A stretch of 39,604 nucleotides of DNA from Paraburkholderia ginsengisoli NBRC 100965 (GCF_000739735.1 NZ_BBJF01000030.1:1-39604), one strand, 5' to 3'. Counted from the stretch's first letter, positions 16,525 through 25,822 are shown. Made by a program: numbers and translations. Notes: generated from the sequence alone by a model not told the origin.

Positions 16525-17535
16525 ATGTCGATTCTGCCCGCCTTCGAGAACCGTACTGCAGGGTTGCGGCCGCTGTTTGAAGATCCGGCCGTCACCGAGA
16601 TTGCCATCAACGGGCCCGGCCTCGCGTGGGCGGGCCGGCAGGGGAAGCGCTTCATGGAGCCGGTGACGCTTCCCGAACTCAGCATGAGCACGCTGACGGA
16701 CATTGCGGATCAGGTCGCGCACGTCTCCGACCAGACGATCGATGTGGCGCGGCCGCTGCTCGCCGCTTCAATTCCGGCTGAGCTGACCGGCCAGCAGGAC
16801 CGGGATTTCCGTATCCAGATCATCCTGCCGCCGGCGGTGCCGTCCAATACGGTATCGATCACGATCCGCAAGCCGAGTGTGCTCGACCTCGATCTTCCGT
16901 ACTACATCGGGAGCGGCGCGTTCGATCACGTCAATGAGCCGTTGCCGGACTCTGAGGACACGGATCGCCAGTTGCGGGTTCTGTACCAGGAAAAAAACTG
17001 GCCCGAGTTCCTGGCTTGTGCCGTGCGTGCAAAGAAAAACATTCTCATCAGCGCGGCGACGAACACCGGCAAGACGGCGTTCATCAACATGCTGCTCAAG
17101 CTGATCCCGCTCGACGAGAGGATTGTCACGCTGGAGGATGCCCGCGAGATCCGCGCGTTGCAGAAAAATGTCGTGAACCTGCTGTATTCGCGCGGCAACC
17201 AGGGTGTGTCGAAAGTGACGCCTGTCGATCTGATGGAAGCCGGTTTGCGGATGTCGCCGGACCGGCTCATCGCCGGCGAGCTGCGCGGTGCCGAGGCCTA
17301 TATCGCGCTCGAAATGCTCAACTCCGGGCACGACGGGTTCATGTCCACCATTCACTCGAAGAGCCCGGAGCACATGTGGGACCGCCTCGCGCAGATGGTC
17401 ATGCGCTTCGGTTCGACGATGCAGCGCGGCGAAATCATCGATTACGCGCGCGGCCTGATCGATGTGGTGGTGCAGATGCACCGCTATGACGATGGCCTGC
17501 GCGGCATCAGCAGGATCATCTATGAACACCACTAA
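16525..17535 (+). CDS. virB11: VirB11 hexameric ATPase
   Basis: 336 residues. The N-terminal domain includes T-E-I-A-I-N-G-P-G-L-A-W. Walker A is A-A-T-N-T-G-K-T with Lys183, the Asp box has T-L-E-D-A-R-E-I, Walker B region reads R-L-I-A-G-E-L-R-G-A-E-A, and the His box is T-I-H-S-K-S-P. As in VirB4, the first Gly of the P-loop is Ala (177). VirB11 switches the machine between pilus building and DNA transfer. ATG 16525 follows the previous stop by 1 nt. Confidence 0.92.
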   Translation: MSILPAFENRTAGLRPLFEDPAVTEIAINGPGLAWAGRQGKRFMEPVTLPELSMSTLTDIADQVAHVSDQTIDVARPLLAASIPAELTGQQDRDFRIQIILPPAVPSNTVSITIRKPSVLDLDLPYYIGSGAFDHVNEPLPDSEDTDRQLRVLYQEKNWPEFLACAVRAKKNILISAATNTGKTAFINMLLKLIPLDERIVTLEDAREIRALQKNVVNLLYSRGNQGVSKVTPVDLMEAGLRMSPDRLIAGELRGAEAYIALEMLNSGHDGFMSTIHSKSPEHMWDRLAQMVMRFGSTMQRGEIIDYARGLIDVVVQMHRYDDGLRGISRIIYEHH

Positions 17536-18277
17536 GACAGCTGGACGGCTGGCGCTGCTGGGTCTGCTGATCTCGGCGCCACTGATGTCACGCGCGGCCG
17601 AGTCGGCGACGCCGGTACCGGCCAACTCCCAGTTTGAAGCATTGGCCATGCGCTGCGCGCCGCAGGTCGATCACGATCTGCTCGGCCGCGTGGCCAGCGT
17701 CGAGAGCAGCGGCAATCCGTTTGCAATCGGCGTGGTGCATGGCCACCTCGCGCGACAGCCAGGAAACCTTCCGGAAGCACTGGCCACGGTCAGGGCGCTG
17801 GACGCCGGCGGATGGAATTACAGCCTGGGGGTGGTGCAGGTCAATGTCCACAATCTCGCCCGGTTTGGTCAGACCGTCGACAGCATTTTCGATCCCTGCA
17901 GGAACCTGAAAACAGGTGCCGCGATTCTCAGGGAGTGCTACGAGCGCGCCCGTGCGCAGGCGATGGCCGATGCGGTACGTGGCGCGCTGTCCTGCTACTA
18001 CAGCGGCGACCTCGTGCGCGGTGCCGCGTACGCGATGAAGGTGGCGGCCGCGGTGCCAGTTGCTGTGGTAAGCGACGCCCGCCCGATCGATATCGTGCCC
18101 GACGTTGCCAGGGCCGCTTCCGGAGGACAAGCGCAGCACGGACCAGCAAAAGCATCGAGGCCCGGCAAGGGCGGGGATCAGGGCGACTGGTTCATGACCT
18201 ATGGCGACGACGATGACGCGCCGGCCCCGCAGGTGAATTCGTCAGCGAACGGAAAAGGAGACGGCAATGCTCAGTAA
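17522..18277 (+). CDS. virB1: VirB1-type lytic transglycosylase
   Basis: 251 residues with a signal peptide (about 1-25) and a goose-lysozyme-like SLT domain: catalytic E61 in V-A-S-V-E-S-S-G-N-P-F-A-I-G and later Y-S-L-G-V-V-Q-V-N, ending with a disordered acidic and Gly-rich tail. It opens peptidoglycan for the secretion channel. The gene starts inside virB11 (14-nt overlap). In the Agrobacterium order virB1 comes first, so its place after virB11 is a rearranged order. Confidence 0.9.
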   Translation: MNTTKTAGRLALLGLLISAPLMSRAAESATPVPANSQFEALAMRCAPQVDHDLLGRVASVESSGNPFAIGVVHGHLARQPGNLPEALATVRALDAGGWNYSLGVVQVNVHNLARFGQTVDSIFDPCRNLKTGAAILRECYERARAQAMADAVRGALSCYYSGDLVRGAAYAMKVAAAVPVAVVSDARPIDIVPDVARAASGGQAQHGPAKASRPGKGGDQGDWFMTYGDDDDAPAPQVNSSANGKGDGNAQ

Positions 18278-18602
18278 GCGCGTGCGGCTCACGGCGAGCC
18301 TGCTGGTGTGGGCCAGCCTTGCGATTGCAGCAGGAGTGGTGGCCTGGCGATCCCAGCACGGCGATCCGCACGCCTTCATGCTGCTGCTTTCCATGATGAT
18401 TTTCCTGTCGTTCTATCTGGTGGCAGTAGCAGTTGCGCGCGGCGGTCAGCAGATGCTCATTCTGCTGCCGTTGCTGCCTTTTGCATGGATGGTCGCACCG
18501 GTGTTTCTCGCGTGGTTTGCGATACGCGATACATGGTGCGGTGTGCGCGCATGGCGCAAGTCTGGTTCGAAACCGCAAGTCGGTGAAGGAGTGTGGTCAT
18601 GA
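18267..18602 (+). CDS. Small integral membrane protein of the transfer operon
   Basis: 111 residues with three predicted membrane helices (about 9-27, 36-58, 65-88) and a basic C-terminus. It overlaps virB1 by 11 nt and the next gene by 4 nt, so it is a real member of the operon. I do not recognise the family. It may be an inner-membrane accessory to the channel. Confidence 0.7.
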   Translation: MLSKRVRLTASLLVWASLAIAAGVVAWRSQHGDPHAFMLLLSMMIFLSFYLVAVAVARGGQQMLILLPLLPFAWMVAPVFLAWFAIRDTWCGVRAWRKSGSKPQVGEGVWS

Positions 18603-19195
18603 AGAGAAGAATGAACCGTCTGTCGATCGCCGTGCTGCTCATGGGCACGCTCGGCGCGTCGCCGTCTGCCTTTGCGGAGGACAGCAGTGAGGTGATGACG
18701 GGTGATCCGGCGCTCGCATGCGAGGCGATCATGTGTCTGTCGACGGGCACCCGGCCGGACGAATGCAGTCCGTCGCTTAACCGCTATTTCGGCATCAATT
18801 ACAAGTACTGGAGCGATACGGTCAAGGGTCGTCGAAACTTCCTGAGTGAATGTCCGTCCGCACAGGATACGTCGTCGGCCAACATGCCGGCGCTGGTCAA
18901 TGAAATCTCGCAGGGCGCAGGCAAGTGCAACGCGGCCTGGCTGAATGCGACGGATACGACCGTCGTGCAGAAACTGGTGTGTCCGGCTGGTACTGGTGCC
19001 GGGACTGGAGGCGATGGTGGCGACAGCTGCTACTACGAGCCCGTGACTGTCATCAGCAGCACGGCGCCCGGCTACTGCGTTTCCTACCAGAACGACGAGC
19101 TCACCTACCTGCTCGGCGTCACTTACGAGGGCGATCAGATGAACGGTGGCCACTGGGTCGATGACGCGAGTGCGGCAGGCACCCCGGTTAATTGA
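18599..19195 (+). CDS. trbM: TrbM/KikA-family periplasmic transfer protein
   Basis: 198 residues. A signal peptide ends at A-F-A (about residue 26), followed by the TrbM/KikA core D-P-A-L-A-C-E-A-I-M-C-L-S-T-G and C-S-P-S-L-N-R-Y-F with regularly placed Cys residues, presumably disulfide-bonded. These proteins are common in IncP and IncN-type transfer regions, but their role is poorly known. I chose ATG 18599 because AAGGAG lies 7 nt upstream and it overlaps the previous stop as ATGA; ATG 18593 is too close to that site. Confidence 0.85.
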   Translation: MKRRMNRLSIAVLLMGTLGASPSAFAEDSSEVMTGDPALACEAIMCLSTGTRPDECSPSLNRYFGINYKYWSDTVKGRRNFLSECPSAQDTSSANMPALVNEISQGAGKCNAAWLNATDTTVVQKLVCPAGTGAGTGGDGGDSCYYEPVTVISSTAPGYCVSYQNDELTYLLGVTYEGDQMNGGHWVDDASAAGTPVN

Positions 19196-19205
19196 GGAGC
19201 CTGTC

Positions 19206-19505
19206 ATGGAGCGACTTGAATCATTCGGGCTGCCGCCGATGTTTGAGGCATCCATGATGCCCGAAGCGGGCGCGCGCTTCGTCAGCGAGTGTCCGAAAGG
19301 CATCGACCGCGAGACCCTTCTGCGATTGGCAAGTGATCGCGGCTTCATGCCGACATGGAAGCGTCTCGAACATCTTGGGCCGGGTGTGTTCGGCCTTGGG
19401 CTGACGATCGACGGCTGCGGTGTTCCGCTGATGGTCCGCATGACGGCAGGTGAGCAGCAGGAAGGAGTTGTCTGCACGGCGGCAGAGCAGCTGTCGCTGT
19501 TTTGA
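19206..19505 (+). CDS. Hypothetical protein of the transfer operon
   Basis: 99 residues, no signal peptide or membrane helix. The sequence includes L-R-L-A-S-D-R-G-F-M-P-T-W-K-R-L-E-H-L-G-P-G-V-F and ends T-A-A-E-Q-L-S-L-F. It has a good GAGGAG site 6 nt before ATG 19206. The function is not recognised. Confidence 0.6.
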   Translation: MERLESFGLPPMFEASMMPEAGARFVSECPKGIDRETLLRLASDRGFMPTWKRLEHLGPGVFGLGLTIDGCGVPLMVRMTAGEQQEGVVCTAAEQLSLF

Positions 19506-19527
19506 ACAGGGAACCACGGAGGAGTCA

Positions 19528-21057
19528 ATGTTTGAAGACACAGTATTGCGCTTAAGCGATAAAGAGCGCCAGCAGAGGCTGGCCGAAGAGGAACGTGCAC
19601 TCGTAGAGCGGCAGGCGAATCTCGCCGCTCGCCAGCAGAATCTTGCGCACCGTCAGCTGATGCTCAAGACGAACCCGAATGACGTGTCGAACGCGATCGA
19701 TCGCGACGACAGGCAGCGCGCGGAGGAAAAGCAGCACGCGAGCGACGCGGCCCGGATCAAGGGTCAGTTTGGTCTCAAGGCGCACGAGCTGATCGATACG
19801 CCGGCGATGCGCGGCGCGCTTGAACAGGCGCTTGCGGAAAAGGATGTCGAGCAGCAGATGCGCGCCGAGAAAATCGCCGATCGCGCATCGCTGCTGTCGG
19901 GGCTGAACAAGCTGGCGATGATGGATGCCAGTAAGGCCGCCGAGATCCTGAATGCGAACAAGGACCTGAATCCGCCGCGCGTCTGGAGCCGTCAGGAAGT
20001 GGCGGAGATGTTCGCCAGGGCGCAATCGCACGTCGACGATAAGGGGAACACCCGCAACTTTGGTAAATCCCTGGATGGCTGGGCGGATTCGATCGCCTTT
20101 CGCAAGCGCGAGCTGGAGCTGGCCGAGATCAAACTGGATGCGCAGGAGCAGGCATTGCGTGCTCAGGTGCGCCGCGCGATTGATGGGCCGGAGAAGGGCG
20201 CAGCGCAGCCCGTGGCGGAGCAGTCAACGTCGAAGGTGGCAGAACGCACGGTAGAGGCCGCAGTGGGCGTGGCCACCGTGGCAGCGAATGCGAAAGGGCC
20301 CGTCACCATCGATACGTCGCTGGAGACCTTGAAGGATCCGGCGAAATTTGCCGCGACGGTCGATCAGGTTGTGAAGACGTCGGGCGTGAGTGCCGAGCAG
20401 GCAAAGGCCACGCTCGACATGCTGCGTGAGGTGAAGGAGTCCGGCACCGCCAGGGCGCCTGCCGCGGAAGTTTCGGAGAAGGCGGCGATCGAGGCCGCAC
20501 GTGAGGCGTTTTACGCTCGCGGCGCGAGCCTGCGCAGAGACAGATCGAACGTGGTCGATATCGGCAACGGCAAACGGGCGGCGGAAACGTCACCGGTCGA
20601 GCGTGTGGAGCGGGGCGTTGCCGCTGCAGCCGGGGCGCAGGTAAACGGTGCTGAAGCGGGGGGCGAAGCGCGCGCAGCCGTGAAGGGCATCGAAGGCTTC
20701 AGGCCGCTGGGACGCAACAAGACAAAGGATCTGGCCGATCGCGGTCCGGCGCAAGTGGCACCGACCGAAGCCGGGCAGGCCGTTGACGGTTCCAATGCAA
20801 AAGGAGTGCAGCGGCCGACGGCAGAAGTAGCCAGGCCGATCGAAGTGAACAAGGAGCGGGAACCGAAGTCGCTGGAGCGGGAGCGCAAGTCCTTCAAGGA
20901 TCTGAACGCACACGAAAGGATCGAGCGGCGCGCGGAGTTCTTTGGCGACCTGCGTCAGAACGCCGGCTACTCCCGCGATGGCAAGGAGGCCGTGTCCGAA
21001 CGTGCCCGGGAGGCCGCGCGATCGGGAAAGCAACGTGACGGCTACGGCGTAGGCTAA
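19528..21057 (+). CDS. Large coiled-coil protein of the transfer region, unknown function
   Basis: 509 residues, cytoplasmic, without membrane segments. Residues 1-60 are a Glu/Arg/Gln-rich coiled coil (E-R-Q-Q-R-L-A-E-E-E-R-A-L-V-E-R), 60-190 look globular, 190-250 coiled, and 250-509 are low-complexity and charged with a final R-I-E-R-R-A-E-F-F-G-D-L-R. It starts 22 nt after the previous gene with GGAGG in front, and lies directly before the coupling-protein gene. A relaxosome or DNA-processing accessory is possible, but no catalytic motif of a relaxase is visible. Confidence 0.7.
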   Translation: MFEDTVLRLSDKERQQRLAEEERALVERQANLAARQQNLAHRQLMLKTNPNDVSNAIDRDDRQRAEEKQHASDAARIKGQFGLKAHELIDTPAMRGALEQALAEKDVEQQMRAEKIADRASLLSGLNKLAMMDASKAAEILNANKDLNPPRVWSRQEVAEMFARAQSHVDDKGNTRNFGKSLDGWADSIAFRKRELELAEIKLDAQEQALRAQVRRAIDGPEKGAAQPVAEQSTSKVAERTVEAAVGVATVAANAKGPVTIDTSLETLKDPAKFAATVDQVVKTSGVSAEQAKATLDMLREVKESGTARAPAAEVSEKAAIEAAREAFYARGASLRRDRSNVVDIGNGKRAAETSPVERVERGVAAAAGAQVNGAEAGGEARAAVKGIEGFRPLGRNKTKDLADRGPAQVAPTEAGQAVDGSNAKGVQRPTAEVARPIEVNKEREPKSLERERKSFKDLNAHERIERRAEFFGDLRQNAGYSRDGKEAVSERAREAARSGKQRDGYGVG

Positions 21058-21071
21058 CCGGGGTCGTCATC

Positions 21072-22679
21072 ATGCAAAAACACGAAGTCCTCATGATGCA
21101 ATGGCTGGCCGCGATCGCCTCGGTGCTGTTCGGGTTGATGCTGTCGTTCTCGCTGGCTGGCCATATCCCGTTTCCGTTTCCGGCCGGGATCGTCAGGGGC
21201 TTCGTGGCGGCGCTCCACAATCCACTCCTGTTCTGGGGCGTCGCACCGGGCGCGGTGTTCGCCATCGCCGCGGTGCGCTTCTGTCGCGAGCATCTGTACA
21301 ACGGCTTTGAGGGTTACCGGTACGCGCGTTTCATCCGGGGCGTGAAGATGGAGAACCGGCACCAGCTGAGCGGCCGCATCCGGGCGCATAACAACAAATA
21401 TAGAAAGCAGGCTGTGAAGCATGGTGATGCACCGCGCCCGCCGGTCGACGTCTGTGGCGTCGAGATGCCGACGGATCTCGAAACGCAGAACATCATGATC
21501 ATCGGCGCGCCCGGCACCGGCAAGAGCCAGGCGATCAATGGCCTGGTGGCCTCTGCGCTGCGTCGGGACGACCGGATGGTCGTCATTGATCCGAACGGTT
21601 CGCTGATGTCCCGTTTCTATCTGCCGGGTGACATCATCATCAACCCCTACGATGCGCGCTGTGTGGGCTGGTCGCTGTTTAACGAGGTCGATCATGGTTT
21701 CGACTTCGAGCGGCTGTCCCATTCGGCGATTCCTCCCCAGAACGGCGAACAGGCCGAAGAGTGGGCGGGTTATGCCCGCTCGCTGCTGGCCGACACGATG
21801 AACAAGCTCGATGCCGACGGAATGCAGGACATGGTGACGTTGACCGATCTGCTGGTCCGTGAGCAACGGCCCGTGCTGCAGACCTATCTCGAAGACACGG
21901 ATTCGGTCGGCTTCTTCGCAAAAGATGCGGACAGGGCAACCGCGAGCATCATTTTTACGCTGAACAAATACATCCGTCCGCTGCGGCGCATTCCCGATGG
22001 GGACTTCTCGATCCGGCGGTGGATGCGTGATGAGAATGGTGGAAACATCTGGATCACATGGCGCGAAGACCAGCGCACCGCGCTGGGCCCGACGATCCCG
22101 ATCTGGCTTGACCTGATCTACGCAATGATCCTTAGCGAAGCGCCGACGTTTAACCGTCGGTTGTGGGTATTCAAGGATGAGCTGGCATCGCTGGGCAAGC
22201 TGTACAGCTTCGAGGCCGCCGTGTCGAAAGGACGCAAGCATGGCCTGTGTGTAGTCGGCGGCCTGCAGGATGTTGTGCAGGCCGATCAGCAGCTGGGCGA
22301 ACTGGCGGCGAAGGCGGTGTTCTCCTGCTTCCGTAGCCTGCTGGTGCTCGGCGGCGCCAATTCACTGACCACGAAGCGCGTGTCGGAAATGCTGGGCGCA
22401 CACGAAGTGGAGCGGCATCCGATCGGCGTCCAGGGACAGTGGAATGTCAATACGCGTGAGCGTCGGCGCGAATCAGAGTCGGTTGTGACGTCCTCCCAGA
22501 TCGCCAATCTCCCCGACCTGAACGGCTACCTGAAGTACGGCAAGGACTGGCCATTGAGCAAGGTGAAATTCGATGTGCGCGACTACCCGGTACGCGTACC
22601 CGCGTACATCGAGGCCCCGTTGCATGACATTGCGGCGGCGATCGATGTGCCAGCACAGACTGATCCACTGCCGGTTTAA
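21072..22679 (+). CDS. Type IV coupling protein, TrwB/TraD-like
   Basis: 535 residues: two N-terminal membrane helices (about 9-30 and 45-65), then a RecA-like ATPase with a standard Walker A G-A-P-G-T-G-K-S (Lys151) and a Walker B-like V-F-K-D-E-L-A-S-L-G-K-L. It resembles the TrwB/TraD type IV secretion DNA-binding domain and would hand the relaxase-DNA complex to the VirB channel. In contrast to VirB4 and VirB11 its P-loop is canonical. It lacks the C-terminal extension of F TraD. The Shine-Dalgarno is weak. Confidence 0.9.
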   Translation: MQKHEVLMMQWLAAIASVLFGLMLSFSLAGHIPFPFPAGIVRGFVAALHNPLLFWGVAPGAVFAIAAVRFCREHLYNGFEGYRYARFIRGVKMENRHQLSGRIRAHNNKYRKQAVKHGDAPRPPVDVCGVEMPTDLETQNIMIIGAPGTGKSQAINGLVASALRRDDRMVVIDPNGSLMSRFYLPGDIIINPYDARCVGWSLFNEVDHGFDFERLSHSAIPPQNGEQAEEWAGYARSLLADTMNKLDADGMQDMVTLTDLLVREQRPVLQTYLEDTDSVGFFAKDADRATASIIFTLNKYIRPLRRIPDGDFSIRRWMRDENGGNIWITWREDQRTALGPTIPIWLDLIYAMILSEAPTFNRRLWVFKDELASLGKLYSFEAAVSKGRKHGLCVVGGLQDVVQADQQLGELAAKAVFSCFRSLLVLGGANSLTTKRVSEMLGAHEVERHPIGVQGQWNVNTRERRRESESVVTSSQIANLPDLNGYLKYGKDWPLSKVKFDVRDYPVRVPAYIEAPLHDIAAAIDVPAQTDPLPV

Positions 22680-22727
22680 CCGGGCGATGTCCGGTGATTT
22701 CAGATCCGGCCTCGAGAGGAAATACGA

Positions 22728-23690
22728 ATGACTAACATGCAGACGTTTCATAAGCTGGCGATGGTGTTCAGCACACCGAGCGCGATTTTCCGTATTCCAA
22801 CCCGCGATCGCGGCGACGTATTCATGCGGATCGGGCGCACCGGTTACGAGAACGACAGGCGGGCGGTCGTCGAGGTCGACGCGGACAGGTTTCTGGACCT
22901 CTGGCGTCGCGATCCGTACGAGGCGCATGCGGATGTCTCGCGCGGTAATCCGACCACGTGGGTTCGCGACCGGAAGTTTTCGTACGCTGAGGAAGGCTTT
23001 GCCGGTGGCGAGTCCAATCCGGTTCCCCTCGCGGATGTCGACTGCACGACTCACATCAAGCAAAGACCGCTCTACCGGTCGCGGCTTCTCGTGTTACGCA
23101 AGCTCGTCGGTTACGAACGGGAGGATATTCCCCACGTGAGTTTCAGCGATGGAATCACACGGACCATCTGGTTGCTGACACATGGCGCACGTGTGTTTCC
23201 CGTGATGTGCAGTGTTTCAGAAGCACCGCTTCTGAAACAGCTTGCAGGCCTGCCGGGCGGCAGCTTTTGCACCGTTGACCAGCTGGTGCCGGCTGCGGCC
23301 GTGCCGCTGCGCAGCTGCGCGGCAGCCGTCTTCGAGTATGCCAATCGCGAGTACTTCACCCGGCTGCTGGATACGTTCGAGGCGGCCGCCGATGAGCAGG
23401 GCTACCGGTTTGTGACGGGCAGCGAGCCTGCCCCGTTTCCGGATTACGTGCGTGAGGCGCTTGGTGACGCGGTGGTGGCGACAAGGCTTCGATTAGTCAG
23501 CCCGCTGCTGTCGGAGCTCAACATGGTGCGCGCCCGGCAGCACGCCCGCGAGGACGGCACCGGCGATGCGTGGGTGACGCTCTTCGTGAAAGCGCTGGCC
23601 GCACAGGGCATCGTGGCCGAGCTGCGTCAGGATCATCTGCCGCCCCCCCTGCAAGACAACGTGACGGGGCAGGGAGCAGCCGATGCGTGA
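22728..23690 (+). CDS. Possible plasmid fertility-inhibition protein (FiwA-like)
   Basis: 320 residues, no signal or membrane segment. The order R-A-V-V-E-V-D-A-D-R-F then V-S-F-S-D-G-I-T-R-T-I-W-L-L-T-H-G-A-R-V-F-P-V resembles the plasmid fertility-inhibition family (FiwA, which lowers transfer of a co-resident IncW plasmid), where a V-F-x-D-G-R-H-R-x-A-W-L-x-D-H-G segment is typical; here G-R-H-R is G-I-T-R. The similarity is recalled, not searched. About 140 further C-terminal residues look different. It lies 48 nt after the coupling protein gene with an AGGAAA site, and overlaps the next gene by 8 nt. Confidence 0.5.
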   Translation: MTNMQTFHKLAMVFSTPSAIFRIPTRDRGDVFMRIGRTGYENDRRAVVEVDADRFLDLWRRDPYEAHADVSRGNPTTWVRDRKFSYAEEGFAGGESNPVPLADVDCTTHIKQRPLYRSRLLVLRKLVGYEREDIPHVSFSDGITRTIWLLTHGARVFPVMCSVSEAPLLKQLAGLPGGSFCTVDQLVPAAAVPLRSCAAAVFEYANREYFTRLLDTFEAAADEQGYRFVTGSEPAPFPDYVREALGDAVVATRLRLVSPLLSELNMVRARQHAREDGTGDAWVTLFVKALAAQGIVAELRQDHLPPPLQDNVTGQGAADA

Positions 23691-24216
23691 GCCGCGCGCG
23701 CTGGTTTCGTCCCGGTGGGATCGCGGCCGGATCGCCTTTAACGGCTCGCCGGTCTGGATGGTGAATCTGCCGCTGATGCTGCGGTGTCTTGCATCCAGCC
23801 TGTTGCTGTCAGCTGCGGCGATTGACGCGGCCTCGCGCGGGTGGTCTCTCATCTGGCCGGTGTGCGTCGTCATGCTCGCTTATCCGTTGCTGTTGCTGCT
23901 GTACCGGGTCTGGGAAACAGAGCTGACGCACATCGTCATCGACGATGCGCGGTTGACCTGGCACGGCGGAATCCTCACGCGGCGGGTCGCCAGTGTTGAG
24001 CTGTATCGCATCGAGAACGTCGAGGCGCGTAGTGACTGGTGGGAGCGCATCTTCGGCTTTGGCACGCTGGTAATCGAGAGCAGTGACGTGAATCGCCCGC
24101 TGTGGGTGCTACGCGGCCTGCCCGAGGTTGAGCGGTTGCGCGACGCACTCACTGAGTACGTCGTGGCGGTGCACAACACGATGGGTATCGGCAAGTTCAA
24201 TGTGGGTCGGGTTTAA
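23683..24216 (+). CDS. PH-domain (YdbS-like) membrane protein
   Basis: 177 residues with two membrane helices (about 28-46 and 54-74) and a C-terminal bacterial PH-type domain: H-I-V-I-D-D-A-R-L-T-W-H-G-G-I-L-T-R-R-V-A and Y-R-I-E-N-V-E. This is the YdbS/YdbT or bPH_2 layout. Role in conjugation is unknown. It overlaps the preceding gene by 8 nt, so is co-translated. Confidence 0.65.
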   Translation: MREPRALVSSRWDRGRIAFNGSPVWMVNLPLMLRCLASSLLLSAAAIDAASRGWSLIWPVCVVMLAYPLLLLLYRVWETELTHIVIDDARLTWHGGILTRRVASVELYRIENVEARSDWWERIFGFGTLVIESSDVNRPLWVLRGLPEVERLRDALTEYVVAVHNTMGIGKFNVGRV

Positions 24217-24233
24217 TCAGATAGGAGAACATA

Positions 24234-24557
24234 ATGAATCAATCACTGTCGCAGAGTAGCGCTTTCCGTGGCGTGGCCGATTCCCACGCCAGCAAGATCC
24301 GTCCGCCGGTTAATGAGCCTGGCTCGAAGAAGCGAACCGGTGCGCCGCAGCTGTCCTACCGCAAGGCGAAGGTGAAACATGCTGTGGCACTACGCAAGGC
24401 ATTCACCGAGAAACAACCCGTGCACGCAGCGGTCTTGCAGATGGTTTCGGTAGGCAGGCTTCAGGCAGTGAGCCAGGAATCGATCGAAGCGGCTCAGGCG
24501 GCTTTCTTCATGTTCAAGTCAGGATTTGACGCGGGGTCTGTCCGGACAGACCGATGA
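24234..24557 (+). CDS. Hypothetical protein
   Basis: 107 residues, basic, with a disordered N-terminus (G-S-K-K-R-T-G-A-P-Q) and a helical C-terminal part. There is no signal or motif I recognise. A good AGGAG site lies 6 nt before ATG 24234. It is within the transfer operon. Confidence 0.55.
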   Translation: MNQSLSQSSAFRGVADSHASKIRPPVNEPGSKKRTGAPQLSYRKAKVKHAVALRKAFTEKQPVHAAVLQMVSVGRLQAVSQESIEAAQAAFFMFKSGFDAGSVRTDR

Positions 24558-24597
24558 AATCACGTTTGTCAGGACACGCTAATCACCTGGAGGAAAG

Positions 24598-25822
24598 ATG
24601 AACGAATTCCGTTTCGAGGATGTGATCGTCGCGGCGAATGCCGACGACCTGCAGGGCTATCTTGCCGATGCCCATGCGAACAAGATCCGGCCGCTGTGCA
24701 TGTGTCTGCCAGGCGGTGTGCCGATGTACGTAGCGAAGGTGGGCGAGCACTACGCGATCAAGCGCATGCCCAACACGGGCGGCACGCACGACCCGGACTG
24801 CACGTCCTACGATCCGCCGGCGGAACTCTCCGGACTCGGCGAGGTGAAAGGTGAGGCAATACAGGAGAACGTCGAGGATGGCACCACGACCCTCCGGCTC
24901 GATTTCAGCCTGTCGAAGACTGGCGGCAAGGCGGCGCCGGCACCTTCAGGCGTGGCCGCCGACACGGTGCGCACGGACGGCGCAAAGCTGACGCTGCGCG
25001 GGACCCTGCATTACCTGTGGGAAGAAGCGCAGCTGAACCGCTGGTATCCGGCGATGGAGGGAAAGCGCAGCTGGTACGTCGTACGCATATCTGCTGCAGG
25101 CCGCGGCCGGGAAAGTGTCCAAAGGCGAGCCGCTGGGACGCTCGCTGTATGTGCCCGAGTCGTTCTCGTCGGAACACGCAGCCGGCATCACGCAGCGTCG
25201 TATCGCGCACATGGCCGAGCTGGCCAGCACCAAGAAAGCCCGCAAACTGATGATTGCTATTGGCGAAGTCAAGGAAATTGCCGTCTCGCGCTACGGCTTC
25301 AAGATCGTCGCGAAACACCTGTCCGACTTCCCGCTGATGCTTAGCGAAGATCTGCACCGTCGCCTGCAGAAGCGCTTTGCGAACGAGCTGGCCCTGTGGG
25401 ACAGCATTGAGGATTCGCACCTGGTGTTTATCGCAACGTTCGGCCTGTCGCCCACGGGCATTGCAACGATCGAGACGCTGGCCGTGATGGTCGTGTCGGC
25501 CAACTGGATCCCGTTCGAGCATGCGTACGACAAGCTGATGCTTGATGCGCTCACCACACAGAAGCGCCGGTTCGTGAAGGGGTTGCGCTACAACCTGGCG
25601 GAGAACAAGCCGCTCGCGTGCGTGGTGCTGTCTGACGTGTCGCCCAAGCCGGTCGCGTTGTACGTGCAACCGCCTGGCGTCGAACAGGAAGATGAAGACG
25701 CGCTGACGACGCTGATCGAGGAAAGCGACATGCCGTCGTGGATCTGGCGTGCGGGTGAGGAGATGCCTGAACTGCCGGGCTGCGCCACGAACCTCATCCG
25801 TGCGCGCTGTCAGTACGCTTGA
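24598..25822 (+). pseudogene. DUF1173-family plasmid protein, frameshifted
   Basis: Two overlapping frames together make one DUF1173-type protein of about 408 codons. The first (from ATG 24598, AGGAAAG upstream) carries C-M-C-L-P-G-G-V-P-M-Y-V and G-G-T-H-D-P-D-C, the family N-terminus. Near 25080-25095 the similarity moves to the next frame, where L-L-Q-A-A-A-G-K-V-S-K-G-E-P-L continues to the stop at 25820-25822. Left alone, the first frame runs on with nonsense to 25344. The change of frame is +1, so one extra or two missing bases separate the halves. It could be a real disruption, an assembly error or, less likely, programmed frameshifting. Biological role is unknown; the family is plasmid-borne. 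Confidence 0.7.
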
